From Streptomyces werraensis (GTDB lineage Bacteria; Actinomycetota; Actinomycetes; Streptomycetales; Streptomycetaceae): DNA of 64,000 nucleotides. The position numbers and the translations under genes are program-made. The DNA lies in the NCBI GenBank assembly GCA_014656175.1, contig BNBX01000015.1, positions 52,341 to 116,340 of the forward strand, read 5' to 3'. Shown here piece by piece: positions 1 to 8,245 of this stretch (within the stretch, counting starts at the first letter, position 1; every line of letters starts with the position of its first letter). Below the pieces are notes generated by a model. That model was not told the DNA's origin and did no database searches. It saw nothing but the letters and a program-made list of their open reading frames with translations.

Positions 1-2
1 CC

Positions 3-374
3 TACACGATCCGTGACGACGAAGGCATTTTCGCCGCCGGTACGTACTGCAACGGCAACGTCGCCTCCGAGGGCTGGGTGAACGAGGTCCGCACGCCGTC
101 GGTGTGGTGGGAGACCACGTGCGGGGGCGAAATCCGTGTGGAGAAGCATGTGTCCGCGGAGACGGACGCCGGCGGCGGAGTCATGATCTATGTGACCCTG
201 CGGTTCTACGAGGGCACGAACGACACCAACACCGACCTCGACGCCGAGTACAACTTCAACCGCTACGTCCCCGCGGGACAGACCTCGACGGTCAGCGAGA
301 TCACGCTCCGCAACGGGGAGAACGGCGGCAAGGACTGGGCGAAGCTCAACCTCGTCCTGCACAACAACCGCTGA
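3..374 (+). CDS. C-terminal part of an unrecognised protein, 5' end outside the window
   Basis: The reading frame is open from base 3 to the TGA at 372-374 and gives about 123 residues. The visible part is polar and rich in Thr, Asn, Glu and Asp. It contains two cysteines (in YCNG and TTCGG) and beta-strand-like alternation such as MIYVTLRFYEG, as expected for an extracellular beta-sandwich. No family is recognised. A GTG at 78 could be read as a start, but the frame is clearly coding-like upstream of it, so I treat the gene as truncated by the window edge. The N-terminus and any signal peptide cannot be seen. Confidence 0.6.
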   Translation, partial: YTIRDDEGIFAAGTYCNGNVASEGWVNEVRTPSVWWETTCGGEIRVEKHVSAETDAGGGVMIYVTLRFYEGTNDTNTDLDAEYNFNRYVPAGQTSTVSEITLRNGENGGKDWAKLNLVLHNNR

Positions 375-495
375 CCCGTACCGAGGCGTCGATCGCGCGC
401 CCCGGACATCGACGGTTCCCGGGCACGGTAAGCGGAGGCACAGCTACCTGCGCGAACCGGGCTCGGGACCCGTTGTGCACGCTTAGCCTCGGACC

Positions 496-1626
496 ATGAG
501 GCGCCATGGGGGAGCAAGACGGGTCGGCGAGACCGGGGACGCGGCGGCGCGGGCGGCGCAGTCCGCGCGGAGCGTCGAGGAGTTCTTCGAGGCGGTGAAA
601 CGGGTCGTACGGCCTGCGCTGCGCTTCGACGTATGCGCCTGCTTGACCGTGGATCCGCAGACGTTGATGAACACCGGCGGTGACTACCGAGACGGCCTGC
701 CGCCCGCCCTGATGCCACGCATGCTCGACATCGAGTACCGCGAGGGGGACGCCAACGACCTGTCCGATCTGGCGGCCAGGCCGACGCCGGTGGGCCTGCT
801 CAGCCGGGAAACGAGCGGGAACCTCACCCTCAGTCCCCGGTACCGCGACATCATGCGGCCCCTCGGCTTCCGCGACGAGCTGCGTGTGCTGCTGCGGGAC
901 CGTCACGGAGCATGGGGCGCCCTGGTCATGGGACGCGCAGACGACGCGCCTCCGTTCGGCTCCGCAGAGCTGGCTGCGGCGGCGTCGCTGGTCCAGCCGT
1001 TGGGGAACGCACTGCGCCGGCTGCACCTGACGCGGCTGGCCGAAGCGAACGTCTCCGAGACGGCGCCGGGACTGGTGTTGCTGGACGCCGACCACCAGGT
1101 GGTCCATGCGACACCCACCGTGGCCATCTGGTTCAACGACCTGGCGCACGCCGACGGCGTGCCGTCCGGGGATCGCGGACTGCCTCCCGCCGTGTACGCG
1201 GTGGCAGCGGCGGTGCAGGCCGCAGGGGCCGCGGCCTCCCACACCTCGTGGATGCACAGCCGCCGGCACGGCCGGGTACGGTTGCACGCCTGGCGCCTGG
1301 AGGAACCCACGGCGGCCCCGGCCCGCACCGCTGTCGTCGTCGAACGAGCCGGTCCCGCTGAGCACATCGCACTGATCGTCGCGGCGTACGGTCTGACTCC
1401 TCGCGAGAGGGACGTCATGACGCTGGTGTTGCGGGGGCGGTCCACAGCCGACATCAGCCGCAGTGCAGGTCTGTCACCACACACGGTCCAGGACCACCTG
1501 AAGTCCGTGTTCGACAAGACGGGCGTCCGCAGCCGACGAGATCTGGTCGCCACGCTCTTCGCTCGTCATTATTTGCCGGACATGAGTCCGCCGGCGTTTG
1601 CACCGCAGCGCCGCCCCCGGGACTGA
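496..1626 (+). CDS. LuxR-family transcriptional regulator with GAF-like sensor region
   Basis: 376 residues. The C-terminus (about residues 298-360) is a LuxR/GerE helix-turn-helix, with the typical LTPRERDVMTLVLRG start and the recognition-helix stretch LSPHTVQDHLKSVF. Residues about 30-190 resemble a GAF-like ligand-binding fold, including the segment DRHGAWGALVMGR. This combination is common in Streptomyces orphan regulators that are not phosphorylated response regulators; no receiver Asp pattern is present. The start at 496 is the first ATG and has only a weak ribosome binding site, so it could lie slightly downstream. No target gene is obvious: the next stretch downstream is degraded. 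Sensed ligand is unknown. Confidence 0.9.
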   Translation: MRRHGGARRVGETGDAAARAAQSARSVEEFFEAVKRVVRPALRFDVCACLTVDPQTLMNTGGDYRDGLPPALMPRMLDIEYREGDANDLSDLAARPTPVGLLSRETSGNLTLSPRYRDIMRPLGFRDELRVLLRDRHGAWGALVMGRADDAPPFGSAELAAAASLVQPLGNALRRLHLTRLAEANVSETAPGLVLLDADHQVVHATPTVAIWFNDLAHADGVPSGDRGLPPAVYAVAAAVQAAGAAASHTSWMHSRRHGRVRLHAWRLEEPTAAPARTAVVVERAGPAEHIALIVAAYGLTPRERDVMTLVLRGRSTADISRSAGLSPHTVQDHLKSVFDKTGVRSRRDLVATLFARHYLPDMSPPAFAPQRRPRD

Positions 1627-1680
1627 AGAGGCAAGCCCTCGCAATTGTCGGCTGCGACCCGTTCGTCGTCCTCGCCGGCG

Positions 1681-1992
1681 CCGACCTCGGATCTGTTCCG
1701 GATCCGGGTGTTACGCCGTCCGCACAGCGGTGCCCTGCGCGCCCGTTCCGACATCTACGGCGGCTCCCTGGAAGGCTTCACCTTCGAGTGGATCGGGGAG
1801 GAGAGCACCTTCGCCATGAAGTCCCAGGCCAACGGCCTCTACGTGGCCGTCGACAAGAACTACACCGGCGCCTCGCAGAACCTGCTGCTCTCGTCGCTGC
1901 CGTCGGCCGCGACGTCGACACCGCTAAGGGACGTCGTGGAGCACACTCAACCGTGGGCGATCTGGTCTGCTGCGCAGTGCTTGGTCAGATGA
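1681..1992 (+). pseudogene. Fragment of a fascin/beta-trefoil-like protein
   Basis: From about 1690 the frame encodes a recognisable stretch (FTFEWIGEESTFAMKS, then ANGLYVAVDKNYTG) typical of Streptomyces proteins with a fascin-like or ricin-like beta-trefoil repeat. The fragment has no credible start or ribosome binding site. After SQNLL the sequence stops looking like the family and runs into an unrelated tail ending at 1992, overlapping the end of the opposite-strand gene. I read it as a remnant. It lies just after the LuxR gene and begins a zone with several other decayed genes. Confidence 0.35.
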
Positions 1993-2458
1993 CGTTGCAC
2001 TCTTCCAGCGGAGACGTCTTTGCTTGTGGTGCGCCCTCGGCCCCCTTCCGCAGCACAATGGAGTAGCAGTGGTAGGCCCGGGAGTGTGACACGCCGAACA
2101 TGTTCGTGTCCTCATACTCTCCGAAGAAGCGGACGATGGTGGTCAGCGAGTCCACCGACCACGCGTAAGAGAGAAGCCTGCCGTCGTGCCTCTCGGCGAT
2201 CCCCCGAACGACTTCTTGGCCGGGAAAGCCGTTTGGGGCTACCACCATGTCGCGCGCGTAAGAATGGGCCAAGTCTGCTGTCCGCTCCAAGGCTTCTGCC
2301 TTGTTTCGCTCGTTCGCGCGTTCCTGGCGACAGTGCATGACCATGAGAACCGAAACCGCGATCAGGACCGCGACGATGGGCACCATGATGGCGGCGAGGC
2401 ACCCAGGGGACGGCACCGTGACACGGCTCTGCTGCGCCACGGTGCCGTTGTTGGACAT
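1985..2458 (-). CDS. Small single-pass membrane protein, function unknown
   Basis: 157 residues from ATG at 2458 (MSNNGTVAQQ). A single strong hydrophobic segment of about 22 residues (CLAAIMVPIVAVLIAVSVLM, residues about 24-45) is followed by a Cys-Arg-Gln stop-transfer and a soluble domain of about 110 residues with charged and aromatic residues. This suggests an N-terminally anchored protein. No known domain is recognised. The longer in-frame extension to 2593 has no membrane or coding character, so I chose the internal start. It lies beside the broken SGNH hydrolase on the same strand. Confidence 0.55.
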   Translation of the reverse strand: MSNNGTVAQQSRVTVPSPGCLAAIMVPIVAVLIAVSVLMVMHCRQERANERNKAEALERTADLAHSYARDMVVAPNGFPGQEVVRGIAERHDGRLLSYAWSVDSLTTIVRFFGEYEDTNMFGVSHSRAYHCYSIVLRKGAEGAPQAKTSPLEECNVI

Positions 2459-2466
2459 GTGCCTGT

Positions 2467-3180
2467 TCACCGGCCCTGTCGAGTGGCAGCTGACAGAGGG
2501 CTGGCTGTCATGAACGCCTGTGCGTAGGCGCTCGTTCCGGTCTGGTTCGGGTGGTAGCTCTCGCGGCTCAGGCAGGTGTCCCCGGTGAACCACCAGCAGA
2601 GCTGCGTGTTCTTGTCGCCGTGGTCGAAGTCGCCGTCACCGTTCGGCCCTGCCACGACCCCGTTGATGCCTTCAGGTGAATCACAGATCCGCTTGCCCTC
2701 GAACGCCGCCTGCGGGGATCGGTAACGGACATTGGAGGCACTCATCGAGAGCGCGAGCTCGCGCTGCTTGCTCTCGAAGCACTCGGCCATGTCGTTCAGA
2801 ATGACACGCTGGGAGGCACTGACCAAGGTCGAGCAGGCCTGAGTGCGGCTGAAGAGCAAGGGGTAGCCCATCAGCGAGATCGTCGCGTTCGGCGCGAGTG
2901 CATGGATTTGTTCCAGCACAGTGCGGGTCTCGGCTACGGCGTTGTCGATGTCTGCCTTCATCGAGGCCTCGGAGGGGCACCCCTCCATGACGCACGTCTG
3001 GATTTGTTGTCGAAACGCGCGTCGTTACCGCCGATGGTCAACATGACCGAGGTGGTGTCCTCGCTGAGCACCCCCGAGTCGATCTGGGTCTTCTCGTGGA
3101 AATCGCCTCGGCGGCGGCCTGCGCGGCCAAGGCTGGCTCTGTTCGCGAGAACGGGAGTCGTTTGTCGATGAGCTCACCCT
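2467..3180 (-). pseudogene. Decayed SGNH/GDSL hydrolase (frameshifted, N-terminus missing)
   Basis: The intact 3' part (2467-2988) encodes an SGNH hydrolase C-terminus with the catalytic-His block SYHPNQTGTSAYA and paired cysteines. Just upstream, in another frame, lies the block III motif TIGGNDARF (about 3018-3050). Further upstream, in a third frame, is RLPFSRTEPALAAQAAAEAI (about 3110-3170). At least two frameshifts therefore separate conserved pieces. The block I GDS motif with the nucleophile serine is absent. The original enzyme would have been a secreted lipase/esterase-like protein. Sequencing error could mimic one shift, but the missing N-terminus cannot be explained that way. Confidence 0.65.
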
Positions 3181-3213
3181 GTCAACCAGTGCCAGGCTTG
3201 GCGGCTCTGCCAC

Positions 3214-3714
3214 TCACAGGAACTCGCTCCGGTAGGCCGAGGCGAACTCGGCCGCGCGGCGGCGGCGCTCCGCGAGCTCGTCCTGCGACAGCTGGGGCGG
3301 CGGCGCGTCCTTGCCGGCGACGACATCGCCGATGCGCGTGAAGTACTCGTCCTGGCCTGCCGGGGTGCACATGCACAGCATGCGGGCCGGCGCACCAGAG
3401 GCGTTGCGGAAGTTGTGCGGGGCGTTGGCCGGGATGTTGACCGTGGACCCGGCCCGTACGGTGTGCTTCTCGCCGCGGAAGGTGAACTCGATCTCGCCCT
3501 CGAGGATCGTGAACATCTCCTCGAAGTCGTGCCGGTGCGGGGGCGGGCCGCCGCCGTCGGGCACACGCATGTCGATCAGGCAGTACCGGCCGTCGGTCTG
3601 CTCGCCGGTGACCAGCATGGCGTACGTGTTGCCCACCAAAGAGATGTACGTCGTGCCGGGATCGTCGGGGTCCGCCACGGTCAGCGAGCGGGACAGGTCG
3701 TCGTCGGGGATCAT
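3214..3714 (-). CDS. Cupin-domain protein
   Basis: 166 residues, single conserved cupin barrel. Cupin motif 1 is visible as PPHRHDFEEMF (two His and Glu as metal ligands), followed by the glycine-rich turn EGEIEFTFRG. Motif 2 is NIPANAPHNFRN with the third His. The C-terminal helix carries QDELAERRRRAAEF. Such stand-alone cupins in Streptomyces are often annotated as quercetin-dioxygenase-like, but the substrate cannot be assigned. The ATG at 3714 is preceded by GAAGGAGA at good spacing. It is the last gene of a minus-strand block with the hydrolase and the quinone-oxidoreductase-like gene; the 251-base gap to the hydrolase leaves open whether it has its own promoter. Confidence 0.85.
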   Translation of the reverse strand: MIPDDDLSRSLTVADPDDPGTTYISLVGNTYAMLVTGEQTDGRYCLIDMRVPDGGGPPPHRHDFEEMFTILEGEIEFTFRGEKHTVRAGSTVNIPANAPHNFRNASGAPARMLCMCTPAGQDEYFTRIGDVVAGKDAPPPQLSQDELAERRRRAAEFASAYRSEFL

Positions 3715-3965
3715 CGGAATCGTCTCCTTCAGAGGTCAGTCAGGTGAGGATCAGGTGCCGGGCAGCTCTCATGGAGTCCGGCAGTCTCCCGGCCGTCAAT
3801 GCGCATGCGGCGCGAAGCGGGATTCCGGCCCGCCCGCGCGGTGCTTCAGTGTGTTCGTGCCGGTGTCCGAGAGACTCCGTCGCGGCGGGCAACGGGGTGC
3901 GGCCACCTGTGTGGAGCGCCTGCATACCCCTCCTGTGGCATGGGGTGAGCGCGCTCGGTGGCGGC

Positions 3966-4916
3966 TCAGATGGATGTGAGGACGCGGATGCGGTCGGTGA
4001 TGGCGCGGCGGGCGACGTCGGAGGTGAAGGCGATGGAGTCGAACTCGTGTGGGGCACCGGGGTGCAGGTGGAATTCGACCGGCACGCCGGCGCGGCTGAG
4101 TTTGGTGGCGTAGGCGGCGTCTTCGTCGCGGAAGACGTCGAGCTGGCCGACCTCGATGTAGGCCGGCGGCAGGCCGGTGGCGTCCTCGAGCCGGGCCGGG
4201 GCCGCCGTGGCCGGGACGCCTGGCCCGCCGGCGGCCTCGCCGAGCAGGGCGGGCCAGGCGGTGAGGCTGTCGTCGTAGGACCACAGCAGGTAAGGCGCGA
4301 TGTGGGAATCGGGGGTGGTGGTGCGGTCGTCGAGCATCGGCATGATGAGGATCTGGCGGGCGATCTTCGGGCCGCCGCGCTCGCGGGCGAGGATCGTCAG
4401 TCCCGCGGCCATACCGCCGCCGGCGCTGTCCCCCATCACACCGATCCGGTCGCGGTCGACGCCGAGTTCTGCGGCGTGTGCGTGCAGCCAGCGCAGTGCG
4501 CTGTAGGCGTCCTCGAGCGGGGTCGGGAAGGGGTGCTCGGGGGCGCGGCGGTACTCGACCGACAGCATCGGCACGCCGCTGGCGGAGACGTAGCGGGAGA
4601 CCGGGCCGTCGAACAGGTCGATGTGGCCGAAGATGTATCCGCCGCCGTGGAAGAACAGCACGGCCGGGCCCGGCGCCGCGCCGTCCTTGGTGTACCAGCG
4701 CATGGTGATCCGCGCGCCGTCGTCGGCGGTCGTGTGGTGCTCGCTGGTCTTGACGTCGTCCGGGATCGGCTGGGCCGTTCCCGCGGCGCCGATGATCGGC
4801 TCCCACATGGCGCGCCGCGCCGCGATGTCGCCTACGGCCGGTGGTGTGGCGTCCGCCATCGCGCCGGCCATCGGGGCCAGCGCCTGAGCGATTTCGGGAT
4901 CCAGACTGAGTGCCAT
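3966..4916 (-). CDS. Alpha/beta hydrolase of the hormone-sensitive-lipase type
   Basis: 316 residues. HSL-family marks are all present: the oxyanion motif HGGGYIFG (about residue 87), the nucleophile elbow GDSAGGG (about 157), and late Asp (QLDVFRDED) and His (GAPHEFD) of the triad. It should act on short acyl esters or small lactones. The ATG at 4916 has the ribosome binding site AAAGGGA. Only 29 bases separate it from the upstream oxidoreductase stop, so the two are probably cotranscribed from the promoter that carries the MarR-type palindromes. No signal peptide is seen; cytoplasmic. Confidence 0.92.
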   Translation of the reverse strand: MALSLDPEIAQALAPMAGAMADATPPAVGDIAARRAMWEPIIGAAGTAQPIPDDVKTSEHHTTADDGARITMRWYTKDGAAPGPAVLFFHGGGYIFGHIDLFDGPVSRYVSASGVPMLSVEYRRAPEHPFPTPLEDAYSALRWLHAHAAELGVDRDRIGVMGDSAGGGMAAGLTILARERGGPKIARQILIMPMLDDRTTTPDSHIAPYLLWSYDDSLTAWPALLGEAAGGPGVPATAAPARLEDATGLPPAYIEVGQLDVFRDEDAAYATKLSRAGVPVEFHLHPGAPHEFDSIAFTSDVARRAITDRIRVLTSI

Positions 4917-4945
4917 GGTCTTTCCCTTTCGGTGGAGGATCGGCG

Positions 4946-5890
4946 TCAGTCGGCGGACGGGACCACGATGACCTTGCCGTGCACCGCGCCTTCGGAGGCC
5001 CGGGCGTGGAGCGCGGGGAGTTCGGCCAGCGGTATCCGCTCGGCGACGTCGACGCGCAGTTCGCCGCGGTCGATCAGCGCCACCAGTTGGGCCAGTTGGT
5101 CGGCGTCGCTGCGGACGAACAGGTCGATGCCGCGCACGTCGCGCTCCTCGTCGCTGGGGGCGGGCATCCACACCGTGGTGTTCACGACGACCCCGCCGGG
5201 ACGGACCAGGGTGACCAGTGAGGCCAGTTCGTCCGGAGCGACCGGCGCGAGGTTGAGTGCGAGGTCGACCGGTTCGGTCACCACTGCGGTCACGTCGGTG
5301 GCGGTGTGGTCGATGACCTCGTCGGCGCCGGCCGATGTGACCGCCTCGCTGCTGCGCGGGCCCGCTGTGGCGATGACGTGGGCGCCGGCGTTCTTGGCCA
5401 GCTGCACGGCGTAGCCGCCGACCGCGCCGCCGGCGCCGTTGATCAATACGCGCTGCCCGGCCGTCAGCTTGCCGTGGTCGAAGAGCGCCTGGTACGCGGT
5501 CAGGCCCACCAGGGGCAGCGCGGCGGCGTCGGCCAGGGGGACGCTCTTGGGGGCCGGGATCAGGACGTCGGCCGGCGCGAGAACGTACTGCGCGGCGGCG
5601 CCGTTGCCGTCCATCGGCAGGAAGCCGACGACGTCGTCGCCGACCGCGATGCCGTCGACGCCCTCGCCCAGTGCGTCGACCGTTCCGGCGACGTCTATGC
5701 CGGGCGTGTGGGGCAGCGTCACCGGGATGGGGCCCTGCATGAAGCCCCCGCGGATGTTGCCGTCGACGGGGTTGAACGACGTCGCGGCGACGCGCACCCG
5801 GACCTCGCCGGCCCCGGGAACGGGCTGCTCCACGTCCTCATGGCGCAGGACGCTCGGGTCGCCGTACTCGTGGAAACGCACTGCCTTCAT
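4946..5890 (-). CDS. NADP-dependent quinone-oxidoreductase-like enzyme (MDR, zinc-free)
   Basis: 314 residues of the medium-chain dehydrogenase/reductase superfamily. The N-terminal GroES-like domain begins MKAVRFHEYG. The Rossmann domain has the nucleotide motif INGAGGAVGGYAVQLAK (about residues 145-160). The zinc-binding cysteines of classical alcohol dehydrogenases are absent, as in quinone oxidoreductases. It probably reduces a quinone or enone with NADPH. Its promoter region carries two copies of a palindrome also found upstream of the divergently placed MarR gene, implying MarR control. The start ATG at 5890 fits the conserved N-terminus. Confidence 0.92.
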   Translation of the reverse strand: MKAVRFHEYGDPSVLRHEDVEQPVPGAGEVRVRVAATSFNPVDGNIRGGFMQGPIPVTLPHTPGIDVAGTVDALGEGVDGIAVGDDVVGFLPMDGNGAAAQYVLAPADVLIPAPKSVPLADAAALPLVGLTAYQALFDHGKLTAGQRVLINGAGGAVGGYAVQLAKNAGAHVIATAGPRSSEAVTSAGADEVIDHTATDVTAVVTEPVDLALNLAPVAPDELASLVTLVRPGGVVVNTTVWMPAPSDEERDVRGIDLFVRSDADQLAQLVALIDRGELRVDVAERIPLAELPALHARASEGAVHGKVIVVPSAD

Positions 5891-5918
5891 TCCGGTTCTC
5901 ACCTTCACTGCGATCGAT

Positions 5919-5974
5919 GTTGCTTCGAATTCGAAGCAACTGTTGACGACAGTACATCTACTTCGAATTCGAAG
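5919..5974. promoter_or_regulatory. Two MarR-type operators upstream of the MDR/hydrolase operon
   Basis: A perfect 22-bp palindrome at 5919-5940 (half-site GTTGCTTCGAA) and a second copy of its core, CTTCGAATTCGAAG, at 5961-5974. The same 14-bp core occurs once more at 6916-6929 just before the MarR gene. Centre-to-centre distance of the two copies is about 38 bp, and they sit 29-85 bp upstream of the MDR start, where they would cover a minus-strand promoter. The identical cores and position make a repressor-binding role likely; the identity of the regulator is inferred from linkage. Confidence 0.7.
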
Positions 5975-5985
5975 CAAGTGCTGGG

Positions 5986-6555
5986 TTACTGCTGGTGCGA
6001 GCGCATCGCCGCGGCGAGTTCGACGGCGGCTCGGTCGATGCAGGCGCGCAGCCGCGCCGCTGAGCGCCGTGGCCTGCCATTCGACGGGGCCTGCGACGAC
6101 GACCGTGGGCACGGGCTCGGCATGCACGGCGGTCAGGCGCCTGCGCATCACCTGTGTGATGTCGGGTGGCTGCCGGTCGGATCCGCTGTTGAGCGCCAGC
6201 GGCAGCGACATGCCGGAGAGGCCTTGTCCCCGAGGATGGCGAGGAACGAGTCGAACACCTTGCTCGGGGATGCGGCGCGCACCGGGGTCGCCACCACCAG
6301 CCCGTCGGCCGCCACGACCGCCGCGATCGCCTCCCGCAGGTCGAGGCTGACGCGGCCCTGGATGGAGTGCTGGGCGAGGTCGGCTGCCAGCCGATGCAAC
6401 TCCAGCACCTCCGCCTCGGCGCGCGCACCCCCGGCCGCCAGTGACCGGCACACCGCCTCCGTGATCCGGTCCGCGAGCCGGCGAGCCGGACGCGGACATC
6501 CGACACCGGCGCTCACCACGGCCAAGGACACCGGAGTCCACGCGGCGGTGCTCAT
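5986..6555 (-). pseudogene. Broken NAD(P)H-dependent FMN reductase (CE1759-like)
   Basis: From ATG 6555 the frame encodes an NADPH-FMN reductase N-terminus (SLAVVSAGVG, then helix and strand to VVATPVRAASPSKVFDSFLAIL). It then loses frame near 6225, where the next frame continues as LSGMSLPLALNSGSD up to PTVVVAGPVEW. A second shift near 6050 leads to a good family C-terminus (ACIDRAAVELAAAM) ending at a TAA at 5986-5988. Two frameshifts therefore interrupt one recognisable gene. Its end lies just upstream of the operators of the MDR gene, suggesting it was once part of the same redox unit. Sequencing error would be the alternative. Confidence 0.6.
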
Positions 6556-6915
6556 CCCGGCATCGTGTTCATGGCTTCTGCGCTGCGGCCGGGCTCTCGT
6601 GCCGTCACCGGGGAGGGCCGAGGACGACGACGTTGCCCGAGGCAGGGGATGTTCATGGCGGGTCCTCGGGATGCGTGGGCGGCGGCGCCGTCCTTCTGCT
6701 CGTAACCCGGTGCCGCGGCACTGCCCGCTCTTCATGTTCTGCGGTGCTCAGTCGGGCTCAACGCCGCCCACACCGTGCGCTCACGAGGTCGCGCCATCGG
6801 GCCTGGGAGGCCCTCGCGCCCCGTCCGATCCACCTGCCGGGGGTGGCACCGGAACTCGCGGAGGAGTTCAGTTCCAGTTCCTCCTCTTGTGACTGGAACC
6901 GCGCCCCGCCGCATT
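6556..6915. other. Non-coding stretch between the broken FMN reductase and the MarR gene
   Basis: About 360 bases without a supported gene. It contains short inverted and direct repeats near 6850-6900 (GGAGGA and TCCTCC arms, and AGTTCC twice in a row). No open frame has convincing codon bias or a start signal. Confidence 0.4.
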
Positions 6916-6938
6916 CTTCGAATTCGAAGCAGTAGACT
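6916..6938 (+). promoter_or_regulatory. MarR operator and -10 box; probable leaderless autoregulated promoter
   Basis: The palindrome CTTCGAATTCGAAG at 6916-6929 directly precedes a -10-like TAGACT (6933-6938). The start codon of the MarR gene begins six bases later at 6945, so transcription would start at or next to the ATG, giving a leaderless mRNA. The operator overlaps the -10/-35 spacer, the classic place for autorepression. Confidence 0.6.
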
Positions 6939-6944
6939 TCGGGC

Positions 6945-7448
6945 ATGTCTGATTCACCGCCGTCGCTCGATCCCGTGCAGCTCGGCGCCTACTTCGACCT
7001 CATCGAGGTGACCAGCCTGCTCCGGCACGCCGTCGAGCAGCAGCTGCGCGAGACCGGTGACCTCAGCTATGTGCAGTTCCAGCTGCTGGCCCGCCTCGGG
7101 GACTCGCCGACGGGCAGCCACCGCATGACCGACCTGGCCGACGGCGTCGTCTACAGCCGCAGCGGCCTGACCTACCAGGTGGATCTGCTCCAGAAGGAGG
7201 GCCTGGTCGTCCGCGCTCCCTCGCCGGACGACGAGCGGAGCATCACCGTCACCCTCACCGATGCCGGGCGTGCGCTGCTTGCGAAGGTGCTGCCGGGTCA
7301 CGTCGAGGTGGTCAGCCGCCTCCTGTTCGAGCCGCTTTCGCGCGACGACGTCAAAGCTCTCGCCGGCCTGCTGGCTCCGGTGCGCGACCACATGCGCTCC
7401 ATGCCGTCCCGCTCGGCCGCACCTCGCCGCCGTAAAGCCGGAGCATGA
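6945..7448 (+). CDS. MarR-family transcriptional regulator
   Basis: 167 residues. The winged-helix core is clear: YVQFQLLARLGDSP, helix MTDLADGVVYSRSGLTYQVDLL as the recognition region, and the wing EGLVVRAPSPDDERSITVTLT, all at the spacing usual for MarR. It likely binds the TTCGAATTCGAA palindromes upstream of itself and of the MDR/hydrolase operon, and would be released by a phenolic, quinone or oxidant signal. No conserved Cys switch is seen in the translated sequence, which argues for ligand rather than thiol sensing. Confidence 0.93.
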   Translation: MSDSPPSLDPVQLGAYFDLIEVTSLLRHAVEQQLRETGDLSYVQFQLLARLGDSPTGSHRMTDLADGVVYSRSGLTYQVDLLQKEGLVVRAPSPDDERSITVTLTDAGRALLAKVLPGHVEVVSRLLFEPLSRDDVKALAGLLAPVRDHMRSMPSRSAAPRRRKAGA

Positions 7449-7570
7449 GGACTCGGCCCAGGCCACGCAGTAGGGACACGGCATGTCCCGCTCGGCGCAG
7501 GGCCAAGGGGAAGCGACGAGCGACGCCGAGGACAGGGACTGAGGCGTAGCACCTGGACGACGCTGAGTCG

Positions 7571-8040
7571 GTGGACTCCGCCATCGTGCGCGCCCACCAG
7601 CACGCCGCCGGAGCCCGGGGCCCGGCCGGCGAACCGGTACGACCATGCCATCGGCCGCTCCCGCGGCGGACTGACCACCAAATCCACCTCGCGGCCGACG
7701 ACCGCTGCCGGCCGCTGGCCTTCGACCTCACCGCCGGGCAGGCCGGCGACGCGCCTGCCTTCACCAAGGTGATGGCCCGCCTGCGCGTCCCCCGCCGCCG
7801 TGGGAGGCCCGGGACCACGCCGGACGTGGTCCTGGCCGACAAGGCGTACCCTCCCGCGCGATCCGCAGCCACCTGCGTAAACGCGGCATCCGCGGGGTGA
7901 TCCCGGAACGGGCCGACCAGCAGGCCGACCGGATGCGGCGCGGACAGGCCGGTGGCAGACCGCCGCCCTTCGACCGGGAGGCCTACAAGCAGCGCAACAC
8001 CGTCGAGCAGTGCATCAACCGCCTCAAGCAGCGGCGCGGG
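7571..8040 (+). mobile_element. Remnant of an IS5-family DDE transposase
   Basis: Pieces of one IS5-type transposase are spread over different frames: VDSAIVRAHQHAAGA with the first catalytic Asp, IHLAADDRCRPLAF, TPDVVLADKAY with the second Asp, and after a frame change VIPERADQQADR, DREAYKQRNTVEQCINRLKQ with the catalytic Glu. At least three indels break the frame, and the N-terminal third and the end after KQRRG are missing or unrelated. No terminal inverted repeats were found, so the element cannot move by itself. It separates the MarR unit from the dienelactone-hydrolase-like gene. Confidence 0.75.
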
Positions 8041-8181
8041 GTTGGCTCCGTTGGACAGGCCCTTGAGCGTCGCGGAGACAATATCCAGCTGACGGGTTGG
8101 GGTGTGACCGAGGTACGCGCCGCAGGCAAAATGATCTTGAAGCCCTGGTGGCTCGGTCTTCGCATTTCAGAGGGCCACGCG

Positions 8182-8208
8182 CGCTGTTCTGCCAGCGGCA
8201 GAACAGCG
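8182..8208. promoter_or_regulatory. Perfect 12-bp hairpin upstream of the dienelactone-hydrolase-like gene
   Basis: CGCTGTTCTGCC at 8182-8193 and its exact complement at 8197-8208 are separated by three bases. It ends 37 bases before the ATG at 8246. It could terminate readthrough from the transposase remnant or act as an operator; no poly-T tract follows, and Streptomyces terminators often lack one. Confidence 0.5.
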
Positions 8209-8245
8209 GCCGGGCCGGGCTCGACGATCCCTACAGTCCAGTCTC

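Noticed and set aside
3744..5414. 556-codon plus-strand frame over the hydrolase and MDR genes
   Set aside because: The minus strand encodes HSL and MDR motifs; the plus frame lacks any.
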